64,000 bases of DNA. Source: Curtobacterium sp. ER1/6. Lineage in GTDB: Bacteria; Actinomycetota; Actinomycetes; Actinomycetales; Microbacteriaceae. The notes beneath the pieces were generated by a model. The model was not told where the DNA came from and searched no databases. It saw only the letters and a program-made list of their open reading frames with translations. This document shows positions 7,926 to 15,957 of the stretch, piece by piece; position 1 is the stretch's first letter, and every line of letters starts with the position of its first letter. The DNA is taken from NCBI RefSeq assembly GCF_001742745.1, contig NZ_MJAK01000005.1:203243-267242 (forward strand), written 5' to 3'. The translations under genes and the position numbers were made by a program.

Positions 7926-9203
7926 TCAGCGCGTCGGCGCGGGCACCGCGGGGCGGACCGTCGCGGTGACGACCCCGGCGACGTGCTCCGCGTCGCGTGC
8001 GACCGCGTGGAAGCGGCCCGACCCCCAGGTGTGCATCCACGGCAGGCCGATGAACTGGAATCCCGGGACCTCGGTGACGCCGCGGTCGTGCACCGGCATC
8101 GACTCGGCGTCGAGGACGCCCAGGTCCCCGAGCCACGACCAGTCGGCCCGGAACCCGATCGCCCACACGACCGTGCCGATCGCGTCCAGCGGCAGGGCCG
8201 GCGGCGCACCGGGCGCGGTGTCGTCCGGCCGCCACACCGGCACGTACCGGGGCTCCTGCGGCACGTCGAGCCCGACACGGTCGATGTACCGGTCGATGTC
8301 GTCCTTGATCGACTCGGCCACGGAGTCTGCGTGGTCGAGGTCCGCGGCGAGGCCGTCGCCGAACGTCACGCCGCCGTCCGCGATGCCGGTCGCGCGTCCG
8401 TGCAGGTGCATCCCCTGGAGGGCGAAGGCGCGGAGGTCGACGTCGCGGCCACCACCGCGGCCGGTGACGTAGTGGTTCGTCGACTCCCGCTTGGCGAGCC
8501 CCCGCGTGGCGACCGGGACGTCGTACACGCCCATCTCCGCCAGCCAGGTCATGCAGTCGCGTCCGCGGTACGAACGAGCGACACGGGGAGCGCGACCGAG
8601 CGCCAGGTGGACCTCGCGGCCCTCGAGCAGCAGGTCCTCGGCGATCTGCGTGCCGGACTGCCCCGTCCCCACCACGAGCACCGCCCCGTCGGGCAGCGAC
8701 CGGGCGTTGCGGTACTCGTGCGAGTGCACCTGGTGCACCCGCGCGGGCAGCTCGTCCGCCCACGTCGGGACGACCGGCCGGTGGTAGCCGCCGGTGGCGG
8801 AGGTCACCGTGTCGGCCGTGACGGTCCCCGCGGAGGTCCGCACCGTGAACCCGCCGCCGGCCCGTCGCTCGACCCGCTCGACCGCGATGCCCTCGGTCAC
8901 GGGGGCGTCGAAGGTGTCGGCGTACCGACGGACCCAGGCGTACGTCTCGTCGCGCGTCATGAAGCCGTCGGGGTCGGAGCCGTCGTACGGGTACCCCGGC
9001 AGGCGGCAGTGCCAGTTCGGCGTCACCAGGGTGAACGCGTCCCAGCGGCCGTCACGCCACTCGTGCGCCACGGTGTCGCGCTCGATCACGACGTGGTGGA
9101 CGCCGGACGCCACGAGCTCGTGGCTCACCGAGAGGCCGGCCTGTCCGCCCCCGACGACGACGGCCTCGAAGTGGTCGCCGTCGTGGAGCGTGACGGCGAT
9201 CAC
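7926..9203 (-). CDS. MSMEG_0569-like flavin-dependent oxidoreductase
   Basis: A 425-residue FAD-dependent oxidoreductase with a flavin monooxygenase-like layout: an N-terminal FAD Rossmann motif (AVVVGGGQAGLSVSHEL, about residues 14-30) and a second nucleotide motif (VLVVGTGQSGTQIAEDL) near the middle. It matches the MSMEG_0569 family of Nit1 clusters. An upstream extension of the frame is spurious; the GTG start overlaps the preceding stop as GTGA. It presumably oxidises the cluster's amine, imine or nitrile intermediate. No signal peptide or membrane segment is seen, so it is cytosolic. Confidence 0.9.
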   Translation of the reverse strand: MIAVTLHDGDHFEAVVVGGGQAGLSVSHELVASGVHHVVIERDTVAHEWRDGRWDAFTLVTPNWHCRLPGYPYDGSDPDGFMTRDETYAWVRRYADTFDAPVTEGIAVERVERRAGGGFTVRTSAGTVTADTVTSATGGYHRPVVPTWADELPARVHQVHSHEYRNARSLPDGAVLVVGTGQSGTQIAEDLLLEGREVHLALGRAPRVARSYRGRDCMTWLAEMGVYDVPVATRGLAKRESTNHYVTGRGGGRDVDLRAFALQGMHLHGRATGIADGGVTFGDGLAADLDHADSVAESIKDDIDRYIDRVGLDVPQEPRYVPVWRPDDTAPGAPPALPLDAIGTVVWAIGFRADWSWLGDLGVLDAESMPVHDRGVTEVPGFQFIGLPWMHTWGSGRFHAVARDAEHVAGVVTATVRPAVPAPTR

Positions 9204-9499
9204 GCGGGGGCTCCGTCGAGCGGCGGTTCCATCCGGAGCACCACGACCTCGCCGTCGTGCACGCCCCGCGCGGCGTCGGCGATCTCCTGCCGCGTGTGGG
9301 CGGCGGACGTGCAGGCGAACCCGAACCGCGCACGGACCCGCTCGCTCGCGATGTCGAGCGCCCGTCCCGCACGGTCGACGAACTCCGCCACGGGGTAGGT
9401 GCCGCCGACCTCGAGGTGGTCGTGGACGACGAGACTGGGGGAGTAGTAGGAGGCCTCCGAGCCGTCCGGCCACCGGACGGCGAACTGCATCTCAGGCAC
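9200..9499 (-). CDS. MSMEG_0570-like small nitrogen-starvation protein
   Basis: A 99-residue protein beginning MPEMQFAVRWPDGSEASYYSPS, the typical opening of the MSMEG_0570 family of Nit1 clusters. I chose the GTG at 9499 because a GGGAG ribosome site lies 7 bases upstream and because it gives the MPEM opening; the ATG three codons later (9490) lacks a good site. The gene overlaps the nitrilase stop by 8 bp and the flavoprotein start by 4 bp, so translation is coupled. Function is unknown; the small size and fixed position beside the oxidoreductase suggest an accessory or carrier role. Confidence 0.85.
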   Translation of the reverse strand: MPEMQFAVRWPDGSEASYYSPSLVVHDHLEVGGTYPVAEFVDRAGRALDIASERVRARFGFACTSAAHTRQEIADAARGVHDGEVVVLRMEPPLDGAPA

Positions 9500-10397
9500 G
9501 GGCGAGCTCCCGCCAGCCGGTGACCGAGGCCGAATCGGACTCCGCGACCGGGCCGTAGACGTCGGGGCGGCGGTCGCGGAGGTGGAACATGCCGCCGCGC
9601 ATCGCCCGGAAGGTCTCCTCGATGTCGATCTGCGCGACCGCCAGCCCGGCGTCGAGGAAGGTGTTCGCCAGCACGTTCCCGCCGGGGTCCACCACCTTCG
9701 CGTTCCCGACGTAGCGGAGGGAACCGAACGTGCCCGACTGGTTCGACGCCATCCAGAACACCTGGTTGTCGAGGGCGCGCGAGACGTCGAAGGTGTTGTG
9801 CCGGTACGTCCACCGGTCGTCCTGCAGGTCCTCGGCAGTGGCGGTGCGTGCTGCGGGCCAGGCGGAGAGGCTGACGATGACCTCCGCGCCGTCCAGGGCG
9901 AGCATCCGAGCCGCCTCGGGGAAGGCCTTGTCGTAGCAGATCTGCAGACCGACCCGGGCGAGCGGGGTGTCGAACGCGGCGTAGGAGTCGCCGGCCGCGT
10001 ACGACATGTGCTCCCCGAGGGGCTGGTGCACCTTCCGGTAGGAGCCGTACACCTGACCGCCGTCGAGGCAGGCGGCCGCGTTGTAGCGGGTCTCGCCGTC
10101 GTCGTCGAGCTCGCAGAAGCCGATGGCGACCAGGGTGTCGCCGGCGAGCTCCTGCACGCGCCGGATCTCCGGCCCGTCCAGCCGGATCGCCGGGGGCAAC
10201 GAGCGCTTCGTCGTCGCGACGGTGTCCCCGTGGTTGCCGAGCGACGACAGGTACCCGCCGATGGCTGCCTCGGGGAACGCGACGAACTGCACGCCCTGCG
10301 TACGGGCGTCGTGCAGGGTCTGCTCGATGAGCGCGAAGTTCTGGTCGAGGTCCCGGGTGAAGTTCGCCGAGACCGACGCGACCGTGATGGGTGGCAT
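9492..10397 (-). CDS. Nit1-type nitrilase (Sll0784-like), catalytically complete
   Basis: A 301-residue nitrilase-superfamily enzyme with the full triad E43 (FPEAAIGGY), K122 (SYRKVHQP) and C154 (LQICYDKAFPEA). It is the Nit1 representative of the cluster and by family is expected to hydrolyse a nitrile or similar C-N bond. Nit1C clusters have been linked to bacterial growth on cyanide as a nitrogen source, which makes nitrogen scavenging the leading idea. It is the first cistron of the cluster, with an ATG preceded by CAGGAGC. A GlnR-like operator lies about 130-165 bp upstream. Confidence 0.92.
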   Translation of the reverse strand: MPPITVASVSANFTRDLDQNFALIEQTLHDARTQGVQFVAFPEAAIGGYLSSLGNHGDTVATTKRSLPPAIRLDGPEIRRVQELAGDTLVAIGFCELDDDGETRYNAAACLDGGQVYGSYRKVHQPLGEHMSYAAGDSYAAFDTPLARVGLQICYDKAFPEAARMLALDGAEVIVSLSAWPAARTATAEDLQDDRWTYRHNTFDVSRALDNQVFWMASNQSGTFGSLRYVGNAKVVDPGGNVLANTFLDAGLAVAQIDIEETFRAMRGGMFHLRDRRPDVYGPVAESDSASVTGWRELARA

Positions 10398-10832
10398 GGT
10401 GCTCCTGCAGGGTCGGTCGACGACACCGGGACCGCTCGAGGGTCGGCGGTCTCGTCTGGTCGGACCCGTCCGACGACTGCCGGGCGGTGCGTGGAGAAGC
10501 GCTGCGACCAGTCTGCGGAGCAGGTGTTTCGGGATGGTTTCGAGCGGAATGAGAGTCTGTTACCGGTCGCTGCGGACGGGAGGCGCGGGTGCGGTCCGCC
10601 GCGCCGCGCCCCGGCGAGGTGGTCACCACCGCGACGGTGCCGCATGTGCGTCGGCTCCACCACTCGGGCCGGGCACGAGCTCGGCGACCCGTGCACGCGG
10701 CGTGCACGGCCGCTCTCGACGGCAGCTCCGCGATCGTGGGGAGGTCGTCGCCGCGTCGGGCGAGGACGGGGTGCTCCTCGGCATCGCGGTCGACCAGTGG
10801 GACTGCGTCGACCTGTCCGACGCGCTTCCGGT
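10398..10832. other. Non-coding stretch upstream of the nitrilase
   Basis: It holds the long leader and GlnR-like promoter of the Nit1 cluster (see separate entry). At about 10574-10612 lies a degenerate copy of the GGACGGGAGGCGCG palindrome, in which only the left arm is well kept. I see no convincing gene here. Frames that remain open do not keep actinobacterial codon bias or any recognisable motif. Confidence 0.5.
10510..10563 (-). promoter_or_regulatory. GlnR-like operator and promoter upstream of the nitrilase
   Basis: On the minus strand the order is GTAAC (10563-10559), 17 bases, GAAAC (10541-10537), 6 bases, GAAAC (10530-10526), 10 bases, CAGACT (10515-10510). The last three elements have exactly the spacing seen at 6886-6917. 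The GTAAC is two 11-bp turns upstream of the first GAAAC, on the same helical face. This fits a GlnR-type activator site in front of a weak -10. The binding protein is inferred. Confidence 0.55.
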
Positions 10833-11003
10833 CCGGTCCCCGAGCCGCCGCGTCGACCACCGCGCCAGGTCCGCCTCCCACGCCGCCGGGTCCCGGGGCT
10901 CCGTGACCTCGTCGAGGATCACGAGGCCGGCGGTCCGGTCGATGCGGAACCCGCGCACGGCGTAGCGGAGCCGACACCACCCGGCGAGCAACACGTCGGA
11001 CAC
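10833..11003 (-). pseudogene. WYL-domain regulator fragment
   Basis: About 57 codons encode LLAGWCRLRYAVRGFRIDR followed by a charged tail, which matches the end of WYL domains in HTH-WYL (YafY-like) regulators. No helix-turn-helix or upstream half of the domain is present. The LLM oxidoreductase gene ends only about 45 bp upstream, and downstream the frame continues into sequence with no family resemblance. In the preceding bases another frame reads VDVFDFDEDGR, so a frameshift or the remains of another small protein may adjoin it. It looks like a remnant left by deletion. Confidence 0.5.
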
Positions 11004-11049
11004 GGCCGTCCTCGTCGAAGTCGAACACGTCGACGCCGCCGACCCGACG

Positions 11050-12072
11050 TCAACCGGCGGCCGGCGTCCACCCCAGCTCCGGCCCCAGCCGCTCCGCGAG
11101 GTCCGACACGATCTGCGAGTAGTCGTCGGCCTCGAACGAGAACGGCAGCGCGAACGCCACTTCCGTCGCCACCTGGTACCCGGCGTCGGCGCGCAGGCGG
11201 TCGGCGATCTCGGCCGAGGTCCCGACGAGGTCCGCGGCGAACAGCAGCCCGGCCGGCCCCTGCGGGACGCCGACCCGCCCGGACCGTGCCTCGACGTAGG
11301 CGCGGTACCGCGCCTCCTGGTCGGCGGTCGCCGTGTCCGTGGGGATCACCACGAGCCCCTGTGACACCCGTGCGGTCGTGGGGTCCGGGTGCGCGCCGAG
11401 GTAGGCCTCGACCTGCGCCCGCTGGTTCGTCGCGAAGTCGGTTCCGACCTCGCTCCGCGTGACGCTCGAGGTGAGGAGGTGGAAGCCGTTCTCCGCCGCC
11501 CAGACGGCGGAGCGCGTGCTGCCGGTGCCGTACCAGATGCGATCGGCGAGCCCGGGGCTCTGCGGTTGGACGGTCGTGGCGAACTCCTCGATCCCGCGGC
11601 GCTGGACGCCGTCCGTCACCCGGTCGCCGCGCACGAGGTCGCGGAAGCGCAGGAGCCGCTCGTTGCCGAGGTCCTCGTGCTCGGCGGTGTCCGGGTGGAT
11701 CGCGTCGCGGTACAGGTCGTAGTGCATGGGGGTCCCGACCGAGAACCCCGGCTGCAGACGTCCACCGAGCAGGACGTCGACGGTGCCGAGGTCCTCGGCG
11801 AGCCGGAACGGGTTCTCGGCGCCGATCGGGGTGACGGCGGTCCCGAGCGCGATCCGGGAGGTCCGCTGCGACGCGGCCGCCATGACCGCGACGGGGGAGG
11901 AGATGCCGTGCTGCAGGTGTCGGTGCCGCAGCCACGCGCTGTCGTACCCGAGCGACTCGGCCCGCTCGATCACGCGGAGGGTCTCCTCGTGGCCGGCGGC
12001 GGGGTCGGCCGGGTCGAAGGACCCGAGGGTCAGGAAGCCGAGGCGTTCGAGCGGTCGTCCGTCGGAGGGCAT
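11050..12072 (-). CDS. LLM-class flavin-dependent oxidoreductase
   Basis: A 340-residue luciferase-like monooxygenase (bacterial luciferase TIM-barrel family). Typical blocks are LGFLTLGSFDP at the N-terminus, ESLGYDSAWLRHRHLQHGISSPVAV, RIALGTAVTPIGAENPFRLAEDLGTVD and GRLQPGFSVGTP. Members use FMNH2 or F420 to oxidise varied substrates. The frame stays open further upstream into the BLUF gene, but the ATG at 12072 gives the family-typical start. No partner flavin reductase is adjacent and the substrate is unknown. It is transcribed in the same direction as, and 40 bp after, the BLUF gene. Confidence 0.88.
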   Translation of the reverse strand: MPSDGRPLERLGFLTLGSFDPADPAAGHEETLRVIERAESLGYDSAWLRHRHLQHGISSPVAVMAAASQRTSRIALGTAVTPIGAENPFRLAEDLGTVDVLLGGRLQPGFSVGTPMHYDLYRDAIHPDTAEHEDLGNERLLRFRDLVRGDRVTDGVQRRGIEEFATTVQPQSPGLADRIWYGTGSTRSAVWAAENGFHLLTSSVTRSEVGTDFATNQRAQVEAYLGAHPDPTTARVSQGLVVIPTDTATADQEARYRAYVEARSGRVGVPQGPAGLLFAADLVGTSAEIADRLRADAGYQVATEVAFALPFSFEADDYSQIVSDLAERLGPELGWTPAAG

Positions 12073-12112
12073 GCCCCGATCGTCCCAGACGGACGCCCCG
12101 GCGGCACGGGGA

Positions 12113-12613
12113 TCACCGGGGGCGGGCGGTCCCGACGCCGGACGCGGCGGTCGGCTGGTGCTCCCGGAACCAGCGCAGCAGCTCGCGCAGCTCGGGCAGG
12201 TTCGGCCCGAGGCGGTGGTCGTCCGGGATGAAGTCGATGTCGTCGAAGGTCGTGCGGTGGCCCGGGACCTCGGCGCGCTGCAGCGTGTCCTCGGCGGCGT
12301 AGCCCATCGTCCACTCGGGGAACTGCCGCGTCGGCACGTCCTCCTCGAGCAGCACGGTGACGTGCTCGTGGCGGGGGTCCTCCGCGATGAACGCCATCTT
12401 CTCGCGGACCGCGGTCGCCGGGCCCTCGAGCAGCTGCAGGAACCGGTGGTCCTTGAACAGGAGCAGACCCGTGACCCCCGAGACGGCGTTCGCCCGGCGG
12501 GAGTGCGCGAGGAGCTCGTCGAGGTCGTCGAGCCCGAAGCCGACGACCGCGCGGCTCGCGTAGACGAGGGACAGCAGGGGCTGCTGCGGCTGTTCCGGGG
12601 TGACGGGGTGCAC
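12113..12613 (-). CDS. BLUF-domain blue-light sensor protein
   Basis: A single-domain BLUF photoreceptor of about 166 residues. The FAD-binding photoactive residues are in place: Y18 (LVYAS), N42, Q60 (RFLQLLEGP) and W101 (FPEWTMGY). There is no attached output domain, only a C-terminal helix (LPELRELLRWFREHQ), so it should signal through protein contact. The GTG at 12613 is the best available start, but its ribosome site is poor, so the N-terminus is uncertain by a few residues. The downstream LLM flavoprotein may be co-transcribed, though a functional link is only a guess. Confidence 0.85.
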   Translation of the reverse strand: MHPVTPEQPQQPLLSLVYASRAVVGFGLDDLDELLAHSRRANAVSGVTGLLLFKDHRFLQLLEGPATAVREKMAFIAEDPRHEHVTVLLEEDVPTRQFPEWTMGYAAEDTLQRAEVPGHRTTFDDIDFIPDDHRLGPNLPELRELLRWFREHQPTAASGVGTARPR

Positions 12614-12745
12614 GCTCCCACTCAACCCGTGCTCGCCGGGAAGCCGCCCGGGATCGGGCCGGACCGGGGCCCGACCGCGGCTGGCGAGCAGCGACGTCCC
12701 CCGGCTTCCTGTGACCCTCGGCAGGTGCGGCTCTACGGTGGAGCG

Positions 12746-13048
12746 ATGCGTGAGGAACTCGAGGCAGCCCTGCTGGTGCACAGCACGTCGCCGCTGCCCG
12801 AGGGCGTGGACCGTGCGAGCGTGTGCGACCCGGAACTGCCGAGTGCCGAGATCGTCGGCTGGGGCACGCTGGTCGCCGCCGGCGTCCCGCTGTCGGCAGC
12901 CGAGCAGCAGCGGCTCGCGGACACCGCGGCGAACGCCTTCGCACTGATCGCCCTGCTCCCCGTCGGGGTCCGCCCGTACTTCGCCCGGCTCGGCCTCATC
13001 GCGACGCTCGCGTCCGCGCTGGCCGTCGCCACCCCCGCCGCTCACTGA
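12746..13048 (+). CDS. Hypothetical 100-residue protein with hydrophobic C-terminus
   Basis: Starts at an ATG preceded by GGTGGAG at good spacing. The first 55 residues are acidic and soluble; residues about 58-97 are hydrophobic and Ala/Leu-rich (ALIALLPVGVRPYFARLGLIATLASALAV), suggesting one long or two short membrane helices. No family recognised. It is transcribed divergently from the BLUF gene, with starts about 130 bp apart, and ends at a palindromic terminator shared with the FNT gene. Confidence 0.6.
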   Translation: MREELEAALLVHSTSPLPEGVDRASVCDPELPSAEIVGWGTLVAAGVPLSAAEQQRLADTAANAFALIALLPVGVRPYFARLGLIATLASALAVATPAAH

Positions 13049-13076
13049 CCCCTCCGGCGCAGCGGGACCCGGTGCC

Positions 13077-13118
13077 GGACGGGAGGCCCGTGGCGGCGCC
13101 GCCACGCGCCTCCCGTCC
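13077..13118. terminator. GGACGGGAGGCGCG-family palindrome between convergent genes
   Basis: Two 21-base arms (13077-13097 and 13098-13118) pair with one mismatch and no loop. It lies between the ends of the convergent 12746-13048 and 13133-13975 genes and can act as a bidirectional terminator. It belongs to the dispersed palindrome family of this window. Confidence 0.75.
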
Positions 13119-13132
13119 GTCCCGTGCCGGCG

Positions 13133-13975
13133 TCAGCCCTGCTCGCCCGCCCCGCGGTCCGGTGCGTCCGGCGCGGTGCGCCGCCGACCCTGGAGCAGGT
13201 CGGCGGACCGGATGATCCGCAGCGACGTGACGAGCACGACCCCGCCGAGCACGTTGAACAGCAGCGTGTAGCCGAACCACCCCAGCCACTGCCCGTACGT
13301 GATCGACGACCCCGCCTGGATCGCGCCGAACACGAGCAGCGAGTCGAGGATCGAGTGGAAGAGCTGCAGGCCGGCGAGCAGGAAGCCGCCGACCACGGCG
13401 GCGACGAGCTTCGCGGGGTCGGAGTCGGTGCCCTGCTGCATGCGGGTCATCAGCGTGATCGTGCTGCCGCCGAGCACCGCGAGCACGACGGCCTGCAGCC
13501 CGAAGGGCGTGTCGACGTAGTGCCGTGCCGACTCCTCGAGCACCGTGTGCCACTGCGGGAACGCCTGCACGACGAGCCACATCACCACCCAGCCGCCGGC
13601 GAGGTTGCTGAGCAGGGTCCCGAGCCAGAGCCGCAGGAGCTGTCCGACGGTGCCCTCGCGGGCGATGAGCGCCACGATCGGCATGAGGAAGTTCTCGGTG
13701 AAGAGCTCGCTGTGCGCCAGGTGCAGGGCGATCAGCCCGACGCTGAAGGCCAGTCCCGCGAGCAGGTGGCTGTCGGTCTCGTGCAGCACGGCGAGGTAGC
13801 CCATCACCCCGAGCCCGATCTCGAGGCCCCCGGCGAACCCGGTGGCCAGGACCACGCGGGTCGTCCGCTGCAGTCGCTCGGCACCCTCGTCGACCACGGC
13901 GTCGAAGGACTCCTCGATCTCGTCCTCGACGGGTGCGTCGCCCTCGCCGACCTCGCGGCGTCGATCATCGGTCAC
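13133..13975 (-). CDS. Formate/nitrite transporter (FNT) family protein, YfdC-like
   Basis: A 280-residue integral membrane protein with about six membrane helices and the FNT signature SELFTENFLMPIVAL, followed by SNLAGGWVVMWLV. The 35-residue N-terminal and 20-residue C-terminal tails are charged and cytosolic. FNT proteins are pentameric channels for formate, nitrite or related small anions; the YfdC subgroup has no settled substrate. No formate or nitrite enzyme is adjacent. The GTG start was chosen because it begins the charged tail. Confidence 0.85.
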   Translation of the reverse strand: MTDDRRREVGEGDAPVEDEIEESFDAVVDEGAERLQRTTRVVLATGFAGGLEIGLGVMGYLAVLHETDSHLLAGLAFSVGLIALHLAHSELFTENFLMPIVALIAREGTVGQLLRLWLGTLLSNLAGGWVVMWLVVQAFPQWHTVLEESARHYVDTPFGLQAVVLAVLGGSTITLMTRMQQGTDSDPAKLVAAVVGGFLLAGLQLFHSILDSLLVFGAIQAGSSITYGQWLGWFGYTLLFNVLGGVVLVTSLRIIRSADLLQGRRRTAPDAPDRGAGEQG

Positions 13976-14032
13976 CGGTCCGACCGTAGCCCTGCGGGGT
14001 CCGTGGACGTCGGTGACCGGCGCGTCCCGACC

Positions 14033-15817
14033 TCAGCGCACCCGCACCGAGGTCGTCCCGATGCCGACGTTGCCGTGCCCGTCGAGGGCGTAGACGGCGA
14101 TCTTCCACGCACCCGGGGTCGTGGGTGCGGTGATCCGGAGGGTGCCGTCCGCGGCGCGTGTGACCGGCGTCTCCCGCAGGGCTCCGTTGCCGTCGATGTA
14201 CCGGCTCGACGTGTACGCGCGCCAGGTGACCGCGTCGCCGTCGGGGTCCGAGACGGGTGCGTTGACGGTCACCGTCGCGCCGGGGGTGACGCCGGTCGAC
14301 GGGCTCGCGGTGGTGGTGCCCACGACGGGCGGCCGGTTGCCGGCGACGGTGCCGCGGTACGCCTGCTGCACCGCGTACCAGGACGGCCGCTTGAGGCCGT
14401 CGGTGCGGAGGTTCAGCCAGACGCCCGGCTCGTCGTTCTCGACGCCGTAGTGGAACATCGTCGCGCCGAGGGCGACGCCGGGTGCCGCGGTGACGGCACG
14501 CCACGCGTCCGTGTACGCCTGCGCGGTGGCGGTCTCGTCCGGCTGGCGGGGCACGCCGTTCGCGTCGCTCGGGACCTCCCACGAGCCGGCCGGGCCGGTC
14601 TCGGTGACCAGGTAGGGCTTCGTGTAGCCGCCGTCGCGCCACTTCTGCTGGACCCAGCCGATGCCGCCGTAGGAGTTCACGGCGTACAGGTCGAGGCTCG
14701 GCGTGTACCGCTGGTAGTAGTCCCACGCGCCGGTCCAGGCGTCCGTCGAGGTCACCGGGTGGCCCGGGTCGGCGCGGTGGATCGCCTGCACGACCTGCTC
14801 GACGTACTTCGCGTACGCGACGCGCTGGGCCTCGCCCTGGCCGAGCATGACCTCGTTCCCGACGTCCCACATCAGCAGCCCGCCGTGGTCGCGGTACGAC
14901 GTCACCGTCCTCGTGATGCTCGCGAGCGTGTCGGCCTTGTACTTCGTGTCCCCGACGTAGTCCGCCCCCTGGTCGAGCCAGAGCCCGGCGACGACCCGGA
15001 TGCCGCGTGCCCGCGCGGCGTCGAACAGCTGCGCGGAGGACGCGTCGGTGCCCCAGGTCCGCACGGTGTTGACGCCCGTGCTCGCGATGTCGTCCATGTA
15101 GTCCGCCGCCTGGGCGTTCGACGGGCCGTACGTCACGCCCTTCACGAGCCACGGCTTCCCGTCGACCGTGAGCTGCCACGCCCCCTGGGTGCCGGTGACC
15201 CGCACGCCGGTCGTCGGGGTCGTCGGGGTCGTCGGGGTCGGGGTGGGCGTCGGCGTCGCGCTCGGCGGGGTCGTCGGGGTCGGGCTCGGTGTGGCGGCGG
15301 GCACGGTGCCGTAGACCTGGAACTCCCAGAGCGAGTACCCGTACCGGGTGCCGCGCTGCACGCCGAGCATCCGCACGTAGCGGCCGCTGCCGGACAGGTC
15401 CGTGGTGACGACCCCGCCCTTGCCCGAGCGGGTGCTCGACACCGTGCGCCAGGTCTTCGCGTCCGCCGACACCTGGATGTCGTACGCCTTCGCGTAGGCG
15501 ACCTCCCACCGGAGCACCACGCGCGAGATCGTCGCCGTCCGACCGAGGTCGACGCGGAGCCACTGCGCGTCGCTCCGGGCACTCGCCCAGCGGGTGCTCG
15601 TGCTGCCGTCGACCGCCTTGCCCGGAGCCCTGCCGGTCGCGTCGTTCGACGACGCCACGGCCGGTCGGCCCTGCGACAGCAGCGTCGGGGCGGCGCTCGC
15701 CGCCGGACCCCTGGTCGCCACGAGCAGTGCGGCGAGCAGGACGACGGCGAGCACCGCGGCGGCGACCCGGACGGTCGTGCCGGCGGTCCTGCCGAGGGTG
15801 GTGGTGACGGCGCGCAT
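14033..15817 (-). CDS. Secreted glycoside hydrolase (clan GH-A) with N-terminal CBM32
   Basis: A 594-residue secreted protein. Residues 1-43 are a signal peptide. Residues about 45-170 form an F5/8 type C (discoidin, CBM32-like) carbohydrate-binding domain (VASSNDATGRAPGKAVDGST, SLWEFQVYG). A Thr/Pro linker spans about 172-205. Then comes a TIM-barrel hydrolase with clan GH-A hallmarks: the acid/base in MWDVGNEV and the nucleophile Glu in LVTETGP. The last 90 residues form a beta-rich cadherin/Ig-like module (VNAPVSDPDGDAVTW). The exact GH family and substrate are not clear; a beta-linked plant or cell-wall glycan is likely. It stands alone, with the FNT gene downstream. Confidence 0.85.
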   Translation of the reverse strand: MRAVTTTLGRTAGTTVRVAAAVLAVVLLAALLVATRGPAASAAPTLLSQGRPAVASSNDATGRAPGKAVDGSTSTRWASARSDAQWLRVDLGRTATISRVVLRWEVAYAKAYDIQVSADAKTWRTVSSTRSGKGGVVTTDLSGSGRYVRMLGVQRGTRYGYSLWEFQVYGTVPAATPSPTPTTPPSATPTPTPTPTTPTTPTTGVRVTGTQGAWQLTVDGKPWLVKGVTYGPSNAQAADYMDDIASTGVNTVRTWGTDASSAQLFDAARARGIRVVAGLWLDQGADYVGDTKYKADTLASITRTVTSYRDHGGLLMWDVGNEVMLGQGEAQRVAYAKYVEQVVQAIHRADPGHPVTSTDAWTGAWDYYQRYTPSLDLYAVNSYGGIGWVQQKWRDGGYTKPYLVTETGPAGSWEVPSDANGVPRQPDETATAQAYTDAWRAVTAAPGVALGATMFHYGVENDEPGVWLNLRTDGLKRPSWYAVQQAYRGTVAGNRPPVVGTTTASPSTGVTPGATVTVNAPVSDPDGDAVTWRAYTSSRYIDGNGALRETPVTRAADGTLRITAPTTPGAWKIAVYALDGHGNVGIGTTSVRVR

Positions 15818-15957
15818 CGGGCCCCTTCCGATCGTGACGAGCGCAACGGTACGGACACCGTTCCGCGACGGTCAACGGGGCGTCGACGCCCCAGTCCGAG
15901 GGGCCGGCCGGGGTCGATCCGTCCCGCGACGTCCGGGCCGCGTGCGAGGATCGGTCG

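Noticed and set aside
9500..10696. Long frame continuing upstream of the MSMEG_0570-like gene
   Set aside because: It is antiphase read-through of the nitrilase gene and shows no motif; a ribosome site supports the GTG at 9499.
14033..15817. Endo-mannanase or cellulase as a specific call for the CBM32 hydrolase
   Set aside because: Clan GH-A catalytic residues are clear, but no subfamily-specific motif allows a substrate to be named.
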